Notes: generated by a model from the letters alone, not told the origin. Numbered from the stretch's first letter, positions 45,683 to 54,990 are shown. The stretch: 64,000 nucleotides of DNA from Rhodospirillaceae bacterium (GCA_002696205.1 NZRL01000132.1:1-64000); one strand, 5' to 3'. Translations and numbers: made by a program.

Positions 45683-46545
45683 TCGGATGCCCTCCGTTTT
45701 TCTTCCTGTTGGGGGTGAGGGGTGGATCGGCCGGGGGCCGGTGACAGAGATGCGCCGCCGGAACCGATGGCGCAAGGATCGAAAGGAGCGGCGGCCGTAT
45801 CGGCATCACCCGCCAGGGCGCGTTCGACCGCGTCGGCGGCGGCGACGACCTCGGCGCCCAGGGCCTTGAACCGCCCGGGCCGCAGGCGTTCCGCCGGGCC
45901 CGAAACGCCGATGGCGGCGATCACGCCGCCCGCCGGATCATGGATGGGCGCCGCGACGCCGCAAACCGTTTCCTGCCATTCACCGGCGTTGGTGGCGTAG
46001 CCACGCGTGCGGATACCCACCATTTCCTGACGAAAGCCATCGGGGTCAGTGATGCTTTTGGCCGTATGAGCGTGCAGGTTTTCAGCAAGCCCCGCGAGCG
46101 CCGTCTCACCTAGGGCCGCAAGCAAAGCTTTGCCCGTGGCGACGCAGCGCGCCGGGGCGCGGCCGCCGATTTTCGAATAGGCGCGCACGGGCTCGGGGCT
46201 TTCCAGCTTGTGCAGGTAGACGACTTCGTCCCCGTCGAGAACCGAGAGATGGACGCTTTCGCGCGTCCGCGCGAGCAGGGCTTCCATGGCCGGAAGCGCC
46301 AATTGACGCAGGTCCAAATGATCGATCATCGCCGTGCCCAATTCCCACAGGCGGATCGCCGCCGCGTAGGTGCCGGTCGCCGCGTCGCGCCGGACGTAGC
46401 CCAGTTCGGTCAGGGTCTGCAGCAAGCGATGGGCGTTGCTTTTGCCCAGATCGACCCGCGCCGCCAACTCGGAGACGCCGAGCGCGCGGTCGCTATGGGC
46501 GAGCACTTCCAAAAGCGCCATGCCGTTGACCAGGGTGTTGTTCAT
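45679..46545 (-). CDS. IclR-family transcriptional regulator, embedded in the operon
   Basis: 288 aa. The N-terminal winged helix-turn-helix (VNGMALLEVLAHSDRALGVSELAARVDLGKSNAHRLLQTLTELGY) is followed by the IclR effector domain. The ATG overlaps the stop of the CoA-transferase gene and its stop overlaps the thiol dioxygenase gene, so it is translated from the same message. This implies autoregulation. A palindrome near 48773-48795 upstream of the operon is a possible operator. The last about 45 residues are low-complexity. Confidence 0.95.
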   Translation of the reverse strand: MNNTLVNGMALLEVLAHSDRALGVSELAARVDLGKSNAHRLLQTLTELGYVRRDAATGTYAAAIRLWELGTAMIDHLDLRQLALPAMEALLARTRESVHLSVLDGDEVVYLHKLESPEPVRAYSKIGGRAPARCVATGKALLAALGETALAGLAENLHAHTAKSITDPDGFRQEMVGIRTRGYATNAGEWQETVCGVAAPIHDPAGGVIAAIGVSGPAERLRPGRFKALGAEVVAAADAVERALAGDADTAAAPFDPCAIGSGGASLSPAPGRSTPHPQQEEKRRASE

Positions 46546-47750
46546 GCCACCACGCCCCCTGCCCGCCAGGCGGCGATGTCTTCGGCGCTGAACCCGGCCT
46601 CGGCCAGGATTTCGTCGGAATGTTCGCCGACCTGAGGCGGGGCGCTGTCGATGGCGCCCGACCCGTGGGCCAGCTTGAACCCCGGGCCGACCAGGCGCAG
46701 CGGGCCATGTGCCGAGTCCACTTCCTGCAGCAGGTTGCGCGCCGCGACCTGGGGATGTTCGGCGATCTCGTCGATGCCCTTGACCGTGGCACAAGGCACG
46801 TCGGCCTCGGTCAGGCGTTGTTCCCAGGATTCGGGATCGCCGTCGCGCATGGCGCCTTCGATAACGTCGCGAAGGGCGCCCGCGTTTTCCGTCCGTGTCG
46901 TCCAATCGGCGAAGCGGGGGTCGGACAATGCGTCCTCCCGCCCCAGCGCCTTCATCAGATTGACGAACTGTTTTTCCAACAGGATCGCCAGGATGATGAA
47001 CCCGTTGCCGCAGCGGAAGCGGTCGGCGGTGACCTTGCGGGTCACCGAAAGGTTGCCGTACTGCCGCTGCACGAAGCCGGCGACGGTGTATTCCGTGACG
47101 TGCTGGGCCAGGAAATTAAGGGTCGAATCCAGCATGGCGACGTCGACGAACTGGCCCTCGCCGGTCATTGTTCGCTGATGCAGGGCGGCGGAGACGGCGA
47201 ACGCGCCGGTCATCCCGCCGATCATGTCGCAGGCGGCGAAGCCCGCGCGCATGGGCCCGCCCTCGGGCTCGCCGGTGATCGACATGATGCCGGACATGGC
47301 CTGGATCTTGCCGTCGAACGCGGCCTTGGCGCTTTCCGGCCCGGAATGGCCGAAGCCGGAAACGGCGCAATAGATCAGTTTCGGGTTGATCGCCTTCAGC
47401 GTCTCATACCCCAGGCCGAAGCGGTCCATGACGCCCGGGCGGAAGTTCTCCCAGACGATGTCGGCGTCTTCGACCAGGCGTTTGACGATTTCCTGGGCCT
47501 CGGGCTTTTTCAAATCCAGCGTCAGGCTGCGCTTGTTCGCGTTGATCGACATGAAAGCCGGCGCCATGTTGCGGTCGACCCATTCCTGGCTGAGCTGCGC
47601 ACGCCGGTTGTCCTCGCCGCCGATAGGTTCGATCTTGACGACGTCGGCGCCCAACAGGGCGAATTGATAGGTCCCGAACGGGCCGGCGAAGAAGCGGGTG
47701 AAGTCGAGAACCTTGATGCCCTCGAAGGGGCGCGGGCCTGTGCCGGTCAT
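46542..47750 (-). CDS. Class III (CaiB/BaiF) CoA-transferase, second copy
   Basis: 402 aa from the Met at 47750, whose ATG overlaps the GrdB-like stop. Family hallmarks are GIKVLDFTRFFAGPFGTYQFALLGADVVKIE and VWENFRPGVMDRFGLGYETL; the catalytic Asp is probably that of GFAACDMIGG. Adjacent to a GrdB-like gene, as in the first copy at 24-25 kb, but the gene order is reversed. The acid it activates is unknown. Confidence 0.95.
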   Translation of the reverse strand: MTGTGPRPFEGIKVLDFTRFFAGPFGTYQFALLGADVVKIEPIGGEDNRRAQLSQEWVDRNMAPAFMSINANKRSLTLDLKKPEAQEIVKRLVEDADIVWENFRPGVMDRFGLGYETLKAINPKLIYCAVSGFGHSGPESAKAAFDGKIQAMSGIMSITGEPEGGPMRAGFAACDMIGGMTGAFAVSAALHQRTMTGEGQFVDVAMLDSTLNFLAQHVTEYTVAGFVQRQYGNLSVTRKVTADRFRCGNGFIILAILLEKQFVNLMKALGREDALSDPRFADWTTRTENAGALRDVIEGAMRDGDPESWEQRLTEADVPCATVKGIDEIAEHPQVAARNLLQEVDSAHGPLRLVGPGFKLAHGSGAIDSAPPQVGEHSDEILAEAGFSAEDIAAWRAGGVVA

Positions 47751-48733
47751 GCCCCACCTCCGGCCGCGGCCTTTTTCTGCAATTCCTTTTCGCGCAGTTC
47801 CTTGGCGACGATGCGGGCGTTTTCCGCCTCGGCGCGAAGGGCTTCGACCTCTTCCGGTGAGCGGCGGTCGATGTTGCAATAATCGCCTTTCCAATCCGGA
47901 TCGTCCGACCAGCGCAGCGGCGATTGCACCGTGGTGCGCGGGCCGATGGCGCTTTCCAAGACTTTCAGGCCCAGTTCCAGCGTCTCCGCCTGGGACGCCG
48001 GATCGTGCGGCCGCCCGGCGGCGTTCCCCAGGGGAAAATCGCTGAACATGAAGCGCGGCACGCCGCAATATTCGACGATGTCCTTGGCACAGCCCATGAC
48101 CACCGTCGGAATGCCGTTGGCTTCCAGATGCCGCGCGATCAGGCAGAGCGTCTGATGACAGATCGGACAGTTGGGGATCAGGATCGCCACGTCGGCGCCG
48201 TCTTCGCGGCAGCGCTTGAAGATCTCCGGGCAATCGACGTCCAACGTGTGCTGCTGGCTGCGGTTGGTCGGCGCCCCGTGGAAGCGTTGCGTCAAGGACC
48301 CGATCCGCCCGGCCGCGACCGCGTCGCGGAGGGCGGCCAGCGGAAACCAGGCGCGGCCGTCCTCCATCGAGGTATGGATGCGATCGATCCCGACGTGCGA
48401 GATGCGCAGATCGTGTTCTTCCGACGTGTCGCCGGAATAGACCTGATAGAACTTGGCGGCGGAGTTATAGGGTGCGCCCGGTCCCTGCGGGCCCTTGTCC
48501 GGCTGATAGGGGGCCGCCGTGGTGATGAAGGTCACCTTCGATTCCGCGAGCGGCTTTTTCAGCGGCGCAAACGGCACGTCGATGTAATGGGCCCAGACGT
48601 AGGGGTTGTCGTAACCGAGTGCCAGATACCATTCACGGGTCCGGCGCATGTAGGGAACCGGCTGGTCCAATTCGGGCGCGAAGATCGCGCCGCGGCCGGG
48701 CTTGCCGCCGGCCGGGATTTTACTCGATGTCAT
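47747..48733 (-). CDS. GrdB-like protein without selenocysteine, second copy
   Basis: 328 aa. It has LIPNCPICHQTLCLIARHLE (185-204), matching the UxxCxxC region of GrdB-type proteins with Ile186 at the Sec position and C189, C192 kept. It also shares DFPLGNAAGRPHDPASQ (232-248) with the first copy at 23 kb; the rest is diverged. It is the first gene of the operon with the CoA-transferase, IclR, thiol dioxygenase and hydratase genes. Its ATG lies just after an AGAGG sequence. Confidence 0.85.
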   Translation of the reverse strand: MTSSKIPAGGKPGRGAIFAPELDQPVPYMRRTREWYLALGYDNPYVWAHYIDVPFAPLKKPLAESKVTFITTAAPYQPDKGPQGPGAPYNSAAKFYQVYSGDTSEEHDLRISHVGIDRIHTSMEDGRAWFPLAALRDAVAAGRIGSLTQRFHGAPTNRSQQHTLDVDCPEIFKRCREDGADVAILIPNCPICHQTLCLIARHLEANGIPTVVMGCAKDIVEYCGVPRFMFSDFPLGNAAGRPHDPASQAETLELGLKVLESAIGPRTTVQSPLRWSDDPDWKGDYCNIDRRSPEEVEALRAEAENARIVAKELREKELQKKAAAGGGA

Positions 48734-48772
48734 CCTCTGACCTCGTGGTTTTGAGAAGGTCGTCTGTTGTTA

Positions 48773-48795
48773 TATGTTCCAATATATAGAACATA
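48773..48795. promoter_or_regulatory. Candidate operator, IclR-type
   Basis: Inverted repeat TATGTTC (48773-48779) / GAACATA (48789-48795) with a 9-bp A/T spacer, about 40 bp upstream of the GrdB-like start. The IclR gene is in the operon this site would control. Confidence 0.5.
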
Positions 48796-48850
48796 AATTC
48801 CGAAGAACAGAACAATCTCTCCATGGGCTTGCCCCAGGGTCCGATTGTGT

Positions 48851-48865
48851 GATTGTATGACAATC
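48851..48865. promoter_or_regulatory. Candidate FadR/GntR-type operator
   Basis: Perfect inverted repeat GATTGT-ATG-ACAATC. The core TTGTATGACAA fits the TnGTnnnACnA pattern recognised by FadR-type GntR regulators. A GntR/FCD gene ends the + strand operon that starts at 49058, so this is its likely target. Confidence 0.6.
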
Positions 48866-49057
48866 TCATAATAAACCGGCGCATCAAGCACCGGACAAGA
48901 ACAACAACCGGCACCGGCTCGCCGGGCAAAGGGAGGCATCCTTGGACCGGTCGGCGCCGCCGTGCGCCGGGCCGAGCCTGCCGCCCCGCATCCGACCCGC
49001 CAGAAGCCGGCCACGATCACGACAGGCCGCCTCACGGCCGTAACAGAACGGGTTGGG

Positions 49058-49708
49058 ATGAAACTGCATAACGAATTCACGGTCCCCCTGCCGCCGGTGG
49101 CGGCCTGGGACCTTCTTCTGCAGGTGGAGCGTGTCGCCCCCTGCTTCCCCGGCGCAAAACTTCTCGAGGTCAAGGACGACGGCAGCTTCGTCGGCACGGT
49201 CTCGCTGCGTCTCGGGCCGGTGGCTCTGACCTTCAAGGGCACGGCCTCCTACGTCGAGGTCGACAACGACAATCACAAACTGCGCGCCCAGGCCAAGGGC
49301 AACGAGGCCCGCAACCGGGGCACCGCCAGCGCCGACGTCGATTTCCGCATCGAAGCGGAAGACGTCGACGGGGCGCCGGGATCGCGCGTCCTGATCGACA
49401 CGGATTTGACCCTCGCGGGTTCCATCGCGCAATACGCGCGGGGCGGCGGCATGATCGAGGCCACGGCCCAGGTGATGATCGACGACTTCGCCGAAACGCT
49501 GAAGGGCCTGCTCGACCGCGACCGCGTCGCCGAGGCCAAGGCCGAGGCTGCACCCGCCGCACCCACAGGCAGTCCGCAAACGACGGAAACGCCGCGCCCC
49601 GAACCGGAAGCCGCGGCGGAAACCCCAGCGCCCGCCAGCAAGCCGCCGTCCCTGTTCACCATTCTCTGGCGCGCCTTCAAGCGCTGGATTTCCGGGGGCA
49701 AGTCGTGA
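49058..49708 (+). CDS. CoxG-like SRPBCC protein
   Basis: 216 aa from the Met at 49058. The CoxG-type SRPBCC domain (MKLHNEFTVPLPPVAAWDLL...VAPCFPGAKLLEV) fills residues 1-150, followed by an Ala/Pro/Glu-rich linker and a C-terminal amphipathic or membrane-anchoring stretch (SLFTILWRAFKRWISGG). CoxG-type proteins tether molybdenum hydroxylases to the membrane or assist electron transfer. It is first in the plus-strand operon and is followed by the enzyme subunits. Confidence 0.9.
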   Translation: MKLHNEFTVPLPPVAAWDLLLQVERVAPCFPGAKLLEVKDDGSFVGTVSLRLGPVALTFKGTASYVEVDNDNHKLRAQAKGNEARNRGTASADVDFRIEAEDVDGAPGSRVLIDTDLTLAGSIAQYARGGGMIEATAQVMIDDFAETLKGLLDRDRVAEAKAEAAPAAPTGSPQTTETPRPEPEAAAETPAPASKPPSLFTILWRAFKRWISGGKS

Positions 49709-50574
49709 AGGCGGCGGCATTCGACTATCACCGCCCGGCGAACCGGGCCGAGGCCCTGGACATGGTGGGCAGCCTGGACAACGCCAAGTTCCTGGCGGGC
49801 GGCCAGTCCCTGGTCGCCATGTTGAACATGCGCTACGCCATCGTCGATCACCTGATCGATCTGAACCACGTCACGGACCTGGCCGGGATCGAGATGACCG
49901 GCGACCGCCTGCGCCTGGGTGCGATGACCCGCCAGCGCGCGGTCAAGGACGACGCGGCGCTGGCCGCCCGCGCGCCGATCTTCGCCGCCGCCCTGGACTA
50001 CGTCGGCCATTTTCAGACCCGCAACCGGGGCACGGTCGGCGGCAGCCTGGGCCATATGGACCCGTCGGCGGAATTGATGGCGCTGGCCACCCTGATGGAT
50101 GCCGAGGTCGAGGTGCAGTCCAAGGCCCAGACCCGCAGCCTTTCCATCGCCGATTACCCCATGGCCTATATGACCCCGGCCATCGAAATGGATGAGATGA
50201 TCACCGGCGTCACCTTCGCCCTGCCCGGCGAAGGACACGGCTGGGGCTTTCATGAACATGCCCAGCGCCACGGCGATTTCGCCATCTGCGGCGTCGCGGC
50301 CTTGATGGAACTCGCGGGCGGGACGATTTCCCGCACGGCGATCACCGTCTTCGGCATCGGCATGGCGCCGCAGCGCGCCCGCGCCGCCGAAGACATGCTG
50401 GCCAGTCAGACGCCGGGCGACGATCTCTACCGCGCCGCCGCTGACGCTTTGGACGACCTCGACTACACCACCGACGCCATGGCGAGCGCGGCCTATCGCC
50501 GCCGCCTTGCCGGCGTGCTGACCCGCCGGGCGCTGGCCGACGCGGCCCGGCGCGCGGGAGGAGACCGCAGATGA
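49705..50574 (+). CDS. Molybdenum hydroxylase FAD-binding (medium) subunit
   Basis: 289 aa, GTG start overlapping the previous stop. The CoxM/xanthine-dehydrogenase FAD motifs are AGGQSLVAMLNMRY (about 32-45) and NRGTVGGSLGHMDPSAEL (about 109-126). It passes electrons from the iron-sulfur subunit to an acceptor. Confidence 0.95.
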   Translation: MKAAAFDYHRPANRAEALDMVGSLDNAKFLAGGQSLVAMLNMRYAIVDHLIDLNHVTDLAGIEMTGDRLRLGAMTRQRAVKDDAALAARAPIFAAALDYVGHFQTRNRGTVGGSLGHMDPSAELMALATLMDAEVEVQSKAQTRSLSIADYPMAYMTPAIEMDEMITGVTFALPGEGHGWGFHEHAQRHGDFAICGVAALMELAGGTISRTAITVFGIGMAPQRARAAEDMLASQTPGDDLYRAAADALDDLDYTTDAMASAAYRRRLAGVLTRRALADAARRAGGDRR

Positions 50575-51077
50575 CCACGAAATCCATATCCCTCACCGTC
50601 AACGGCAAGACCGTCGACCAAGAGGTCGAACCGCGCACCCATCTGGCCGATTTCCTGCGCCACGGGATCGGTCTGACCGGCACCCATATCGGCTGCGAGC
50701 ACGGCGTCTGCGGCGCCTGTACCGTTCTGGTCGACGGCCAGGCGGTGCGCAGTTGTCTGATGCTGGCCGTCCAGGCCGATGGGGCAGAGGTCACGACCGT
50801 TGAAGGGCTCGCCGGAAATGCCGACGACCTGTCGCCGATCCAGGCGGCGTTCCGTGAATTCCATGGCCTGCAATGCGGCTACTGCACGCCGGGTTTCCTG
50901 ACGTCGTTGACCCAGTTGCTGATGGAAAACCCGGATATCGGCGAAGAAGACCTGCGCAAGGAACTGTCGGGCAATCTTTGCCGCTGCACCGGCTACGCCG
51001 GGATCGTCCGCGCGGCCCTGGCCGCCGCCCAGGCATATAAAGAAGCCGCCGCGACCGGGATGGGAGGCAGCCGATGA
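50571..51077 (+). CDS. Molybdenum hydroxylase [2Fe-2S] (small) subunit
   Basis: 168 aa, ATGA overlap with the FAD subunit. Two [2Fe-2S] sites: a plant-ferredoxin-like one (CEHGVCGACTV...SC) and a helical one (CGYCTPGF...CRCTGY). It links the molybdenum site to FAD. Confidence 0.97.
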   Translation: MTTKSISLTVNGKTVDQEVEPRTHLADFLRHGIGLTGTHIGCEHGVCGACTVLVDGQAVRSCLMLAVQADGAEVTTVEGLAGNADDLSPIQAAFREFHGLQCGYCTPGFLTSLTQLLMENPDIGEEDLRKELSGNLCRCTGYAGIVRAALAAAQAYKEAAATGMGGSR

Positions 51078-53422
51078 CGACGCAAATGGTCGGCAAGCCG
51101 ATTCAGCGGGTCGAGGACAAGGACCTTCTGACCGGCAAGGGCAATTTCACCGATGACATCAAATTGCCGGGCACCTTGCATGTGGCGTTCATCCGCGCGC
51201 CCTTCGCCCATGCCCGCATCACGGGCATCGATCTGGACGCCGCCCGTGACCTTGCGGGCGTGCATCTGGTGATGGCGGCGGCGGACCTGCCCGCCCCCGC
51301 CAAGGGCAAACGCATCCTGTTGCAGGTGCCGAACCCGGCGATCGCCGATCCGATCACCCAGGAACCCCTGGTCAGCGACCGCGTCGCCTTCGCCGGCGAG
51401 GCCGTCGCGGTCGTCGTCGCCGACAGCCGCGCCATCGCCGAGGACGCGGCGGAAATGGTCATGGTCGATTACGACCCCCTGCCCACGGTCGCCAACCTGG
51501 CCCAGGCCACGGCGCCCGGCGCCGACAAGGTCCACCCCCATCTCGCCGACAACGTCGCGGCCCGCATCCATGTCGGCTACGGCGATATCGAAAGCGCCTT
51601 CCGCGACGCCGCCCATACGGTTTCGGTCACGCTCGACCAGCATCGCGGCACCGGCAACCCAATGGAGGGCCGCGCCGTGCTGGCCGCGCCCAACGCGCTG
51701 GACGGCGGCATCACCGTCTGGTCCGCGACCCAGGCGCCGCACATCCTGCGCCGCGCCCTGGTCGATATGCTGGAAATGGCGGAAACGGATATCCGTGTCA
51801 TCGCGCCGGACGTCGGCGGCGGCTTCGGCCCCAAGGTTCAGGCCTACCCCGAGGAATTCGTCATTCCGATCTGCGCCCAGATGCTGGGCGTGCCCGTGAA
51901 ATGGATCGAGGACCGGCGCGAACATCTTCTCTGCACCGTGCAGGAACGGGATCAGACCTGGTCCGTCGAAATGGCGGTGGATGCCGAGGGCAAGTTGCTG
52001 GGCGTGCGCGGGCGAATGCAGCACGATCAGGGCGCCTACCTGCCCTGGGGCGTGATCGCGCCCTATATCTCCACCGTCACCATGCCGGGGCCCTACGTCC
52101 TGCCGGCTTACGATCTGGAAACCCAGGTGATGTTCACCAACAAGGTGCCGACGGCACCCCTTCGCGGGGCCGGGCGGCCGCAGGCCGTGTTCGCCATGGA
52201 ACGCCTGTTCGACCTGGCCGCCGACAGGATGGGGTTGGACCGGGCGGAACTGCGCCGCCGCAACCTGATCCCGGCGGAAGCCATGCCCTATTCCGTGGGC
52301 CTGATCTTCCGCGACGGCCAGCCGCTGGTCTACGACAGCGGCGATTACCCCCGTTGCCAGCAGATTGCCGAGGAAAAATCCGGCTGGGCCGATTTCCCGG
52401 CCCGGCGCGAGGCCGCGTTGCGCGAAGGGCACTATATCGGACTGGGCATCGCCAATTACGTCGAAGGCACGGGCCTCGGCCCGTTCGAAGGCGCGACCAC
52501 GCAGGTTCTGCCGTCGGGCCGCATCATGATCAAGACGGGTGCCGCCGGTCAGGGCCAGGGCAACCGAACGGTCTATGCCCAGGTCGCCGCCGAAGCCTTC
52601 AACGTCGATATCTCCCAGGTCGATGTGGAACTGGGCGACACGGGCAAGATCCCCATCGGCGTCGGCGCCTTCGCCAGCCGCCTGATGGTCAACGCCGGGT
52701 CGGCGATCGACGTTTCGGCGGGCACCGTGGTGACCAAGATGAAGAAGATCGCCGCCGCCGCTTTCGAGGTTTCCGAGGACGATCTGGAACTGGTCGACGG
52801 CACCGTCCGGGTGACCGGTGAACAGGGCCCGTCCCTGACCTTCGGCGAGATGGCCCAGATGGCCAGCGGCATGCCCGGATATGTCCTGCCGGGCGGCCAG
52901 GAACCGGGCCTGTTCGCGACCCACTACTTCTCTCCGCCACAGGCCGCCTATGCCAACGGCAGTCACGCCGTGGAGGTCGAGGTCGATCCGGAAACCGGGA
53001 TTGTCCGCATCGCCCGCTACATCGTCGTTCACGACTGCGGGCGGATGGTCAATCCGCTGCTGGTCGAAGGCCAGATTCAAGGCGGCCTGGCCCATGGCAT
53101 CGGCAATGCGTTCCTGGAAAAGATGCGCTACGACGACGACGCCAACCCGGTGACGACGACGCTGGCCGACTATCTGCTGCCCGATGCGGACAACGTGCCG
53201 ACGGCCGAGATTTATCACGTCGAATCCCCGGCCCCGCACAATCCGCTGGGCGTCAAAGGGGCCGGCGAAGGCGGCACCATTCCCGCCGCCGCCGCCGTCG
53301 TCTCGGCGGTGGAAGACGCACTTCGTCCCTTCGGTATTCAGATCGACGAAGCGCCGATCCTGCCCGAACGCATTTGTGAATTGATCGACGCGGCCCGCCA
53401 AGACACTCAGGAGGCTTCATGA
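51074..53422 (+). CDS. Molybdenum hydroxylase large (molybdopterin-binding) subunit, form II type
   Basis: 782 aa. The molybdopterin-binding DVGGGFGPK (246-254), the active-site loop PLRGAGR (363-369) and the C-terminal GVKGAGEGGT with the catalytic Glu are present. The active-site loop is of the RGAGR (form II) type and not the Cys-containing loop of true aerobic CO dehydrogenase, so it is a xanthine-oxidase-family hydroxylase of unknown aldehyde or N-heterocycle substrate. It overlaps both neighbours by 4 bp. Confidence 0.95.
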   Translation: MTTQMVGKPIQRVEDKDLLTGKGNFTDDIKLPGTLHVAFIRAPFAHARITGIDLDAARDLAGVHLVMAAADLPAPAKGKRILLQVPNPAIADPITQEPLVSDRVAFAGEAVAVVVADSRAIAEDAAEMVMVDYDPLPTVANLAQATAPGADKVHPHLADNVAARIHVGYGDIESAFRDAAHTVSVTLDQHRGTGNPMEGRAVLAAPNALDGGITVWSATQAPHILRRALVDMLEMAETDIRVIAPDVGGGFGPKVQAYPEEFVIPICAQMLGVPVKWIEDRREHLLCTVQERDQTWSVEMAVDAEGKLLGVRGRMQHDQGAYLPWGVIAPYISTVTMPGPYVLPAYDLETQVMFTNKVPTAPLRGAGRPQAVFAMERLFDLAADRMGLDRAELRRRNLIPAEAMPYSVGLIFRDGQPLVYDSGDYPRCQQIAEEKSGWADFPARREAALREGHYIGLGIANYVEGTGLGPFEGATTQVLPSGRIMIKTGAAGQGQGNRTVYAQVAAEAFNVDISQVDVELGDTGKIPIGVGAFASRLMVNAGSAIDVSAGTVVTKMKKIAAAAFEVSEDDLELVDGTVRVTGEQGPSLTFGEMAQMASGMPGYVLPGGQEPGLFATHYFSPPQAAYANGSHAVEVEVDPETGIVRIARYIVVHDCGRMVNPLLVEGQIQGGLAHGIGNAFLEKMRYDDDANPVTTTLADYLLPDADNVPTAEIYHVESPAPHNPLGVKGAGEGGTIPAAAAVVSAVEDALRPFGIQIDEAPILPERICELIDAARQDTQEAS

Positions 53423-54156
53423 CCCGCACCCCCTTCATGATCGAAACGGAAATGGGGGGTGCTGCCCCCACCATCTGGCTGACCAATTCGGCGGACGGCA
53501 ACCGCCTGACCGGGGACGACATCACGGCTCTGGGCCATGCGGTCCGCGCCGCCGGCGAGGACGCCGCCGCCCGCGTCGTCGTGATCCGCGCCGAAGGCGA
53601 CGATTTCTGCCTGGGCCGCATCCCGACACCGAAGAGGGACCGCCCGCCCTCGGCCCTGACGCTGCAGGAAAAAGTCACCGGGCCGATCATGGGCCTTTAT
53701 GCGAACGTGCGGGCGACGCCCGTGCCCGTGCTGGCCGTGGTTCAGGGCGAGGCCCGGGGTTTCGGTTGTGCCTTCACCGGGCAATGCGATCTGGCGATCG
53801 CGTCGTCGAACGCGACCTTCTCGATGCCGGAAATGGATGTGAATCTGCCGCCGACGCTTGCGATCTCCGCCGTGCTGGGCAAGGTTCCGATCAAGAAACT
53901 GACCCATCTGGTCTACACCCGGGAAAAGATTTCCGCCGAGGAAGCCTTGATGTTCGGTCTGGTCGGCGAAGTCTGCGAGCCGGAAGATTTGAACGCCCGC
54001 ACCGACCATATCATCGGCCAACTGGTCGACCGCCGCCGCCCGGCGCTGGAAACCATCAAGCAGTACCTGGCGACGGCACCCCATGTGGATACCGCCGCCG
54101 CCGCGACAATGGCGGAAGCCATGCTGCCCGTCGTGCTATCGTCGCCGGACGCGTAA
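53419..54156 (+). CDS. Enoyl-CoA hydratase/isomerase family protein
   Basis: 245 aa crotonase fold, ATGA overlap with the large subunit. The segments AEGDDFCLGRIP and VQGEARGFGCAFTGQCDLAIASSNATFSMPE form the oxyanion hole. It may act on an unsaturated or ring-opened CoA intermediate in the same pathway. Confidence 0.9.
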   Translation: MTRTPFMIETEMGGAAPTIWLTNSADGNRLTGDDITALGHAVRAAGEDAAARVVVIRAEGDDFCLGRIPTPKRDRPPSALTLQEKVTGPIMGLYANVRATPVPVLAVVQGEARGFGCAFTGQCDLAIASSNATFSMPEMDVNLPPTLAISAVLGKVPIKKLTHLVYTREKISAEEALMFGLVGEVCEPEDLNARTDHIIGQLVDRRRPALETIKQYLATAPHVDTAAAATMAEAMLPVVLSSPDA

Positions 54157-54192
54157 ACCAGACCACCACCAGACCAACAGGAGTACTCTTCC

Positions 54193-54975
54193 ATGCCCAC
54201 CATCGACGCCAACGGCGAAACCCTGGCCTACGAGCGCGCCGGCAGCGGCCCGGCCCTGGTCCTGATCCACAGCCTGGGCACCAATTCCTGGCTTTGGGCG
54301 GACCAGATCACGCGCTGGAAATCCGATTTCGACGTCATCGCCTTCGACGCGCGCGGGCACGGCGGATCGACCAACAACGGCGGCGTGACCATGAAGAACG
54401 TGGCGGCCGATATCCTGGCGGCATTGGACGCCCTGGGCGTCGGCGAGGCGACCTTCCTCGGCATTTCCATGGGCGGTCTGATTTCCGCCCATATCAACGC
54501 CGCCGCCCCCGAACGGGTCAAAAGCATCGTCATCGCCGACAGCTTCTCGGCCCTGGGCGCCGCCGGGCCGGAAAAGGTCGCGGCCATGGAAGGCCGGATC
54601 GTGCCGATGACCATGGAGGACTGGGGCGCCGCCTATGCGGGCGAAACCCTGCTGCCGACGACCGGCGACGATCTTCGGCGGAAGCTCGCGGGCGGCATCG
54701 CGGCGATGGAGAAAGAAAACTACCTGCAAACCACGCGGTCGGTCTTCACCTCGGACGTCAGCGCCGAAATGGCGGCGATCACCGCCCCCGTGCTGGTCGT
54801 CTGCGGCGACAAGGACGACCGCACGCCGCCGGCGGCCTCGGAAAAGATCGCCGAGATCATCCCGGGCGCCGAGTTGAAGATGATTCCCGATGCGGCCCAT
54901 CTGTCGAACCTGGACAATCCGTCCGGCTTCCACGCCGCCGTCGATCCCTTCCTCGCGGCCAAGGCTGCCGGATAA
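54193..54975 (+). CDS. Alpha/beta hydrolase (enol-lactonase-like)
   Basis: 260 aa. The segments LIHSLGTNSWLWADQ and AFDARGHGGS, the nucleophile motif GISMGG (Ser about 95), and VVCGDKDDRTPP and PDAAHLSNLDNP (catalytic Asp and His) are all present, as in 3-oxoadipate enol-lactonases. The substrate is not certain. It lies 36 bp after the hydratase gene. Confidence 0.93.
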   Translation: MPTIDANGETLAYERAGSGPALVLIHSLGTNSWLWADQITRWKSDFDVIAFDARGHGGSTNNGGVTMKNVAADILAALDALGVGEATFLGISMGGLISAHINAAAPERVKSIVIADSFSALGAAGPEKVAAMEGRIVPMTMEDWGAAYAGETLLPTTGDDLRRKLAGGIAAMEKENYLQTTRSVFTSDVSAEMAAITAPVLVVCGDKDDRTPPAASEKIAEIIPGAELKMIPDAAHLSNLDNPSGFHAAVDPFLAAKAAG

Positions 54976-54990
54976 CGGCTGGGGCGGATC

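Larger units (their letters stand above)
48734..49057. other. Divergent regulatory region between two catabolic operons
   Basis: 324 bp with no credible gene. It holds two palindromic sites (48773-48795 and 48851-48865) and an A/T-rich core at about 48765-48815. The right 150 bp are GC-rich and look like a leader, with weak coding-like frames only. Confidence 0.6.

Noticed and set aside
51074-53422. True aerobic CO dehydrogenase
   Set aside because: The large subunit has PLRGAGR instead of the Cys-containing active-site loop of form I CoxL.
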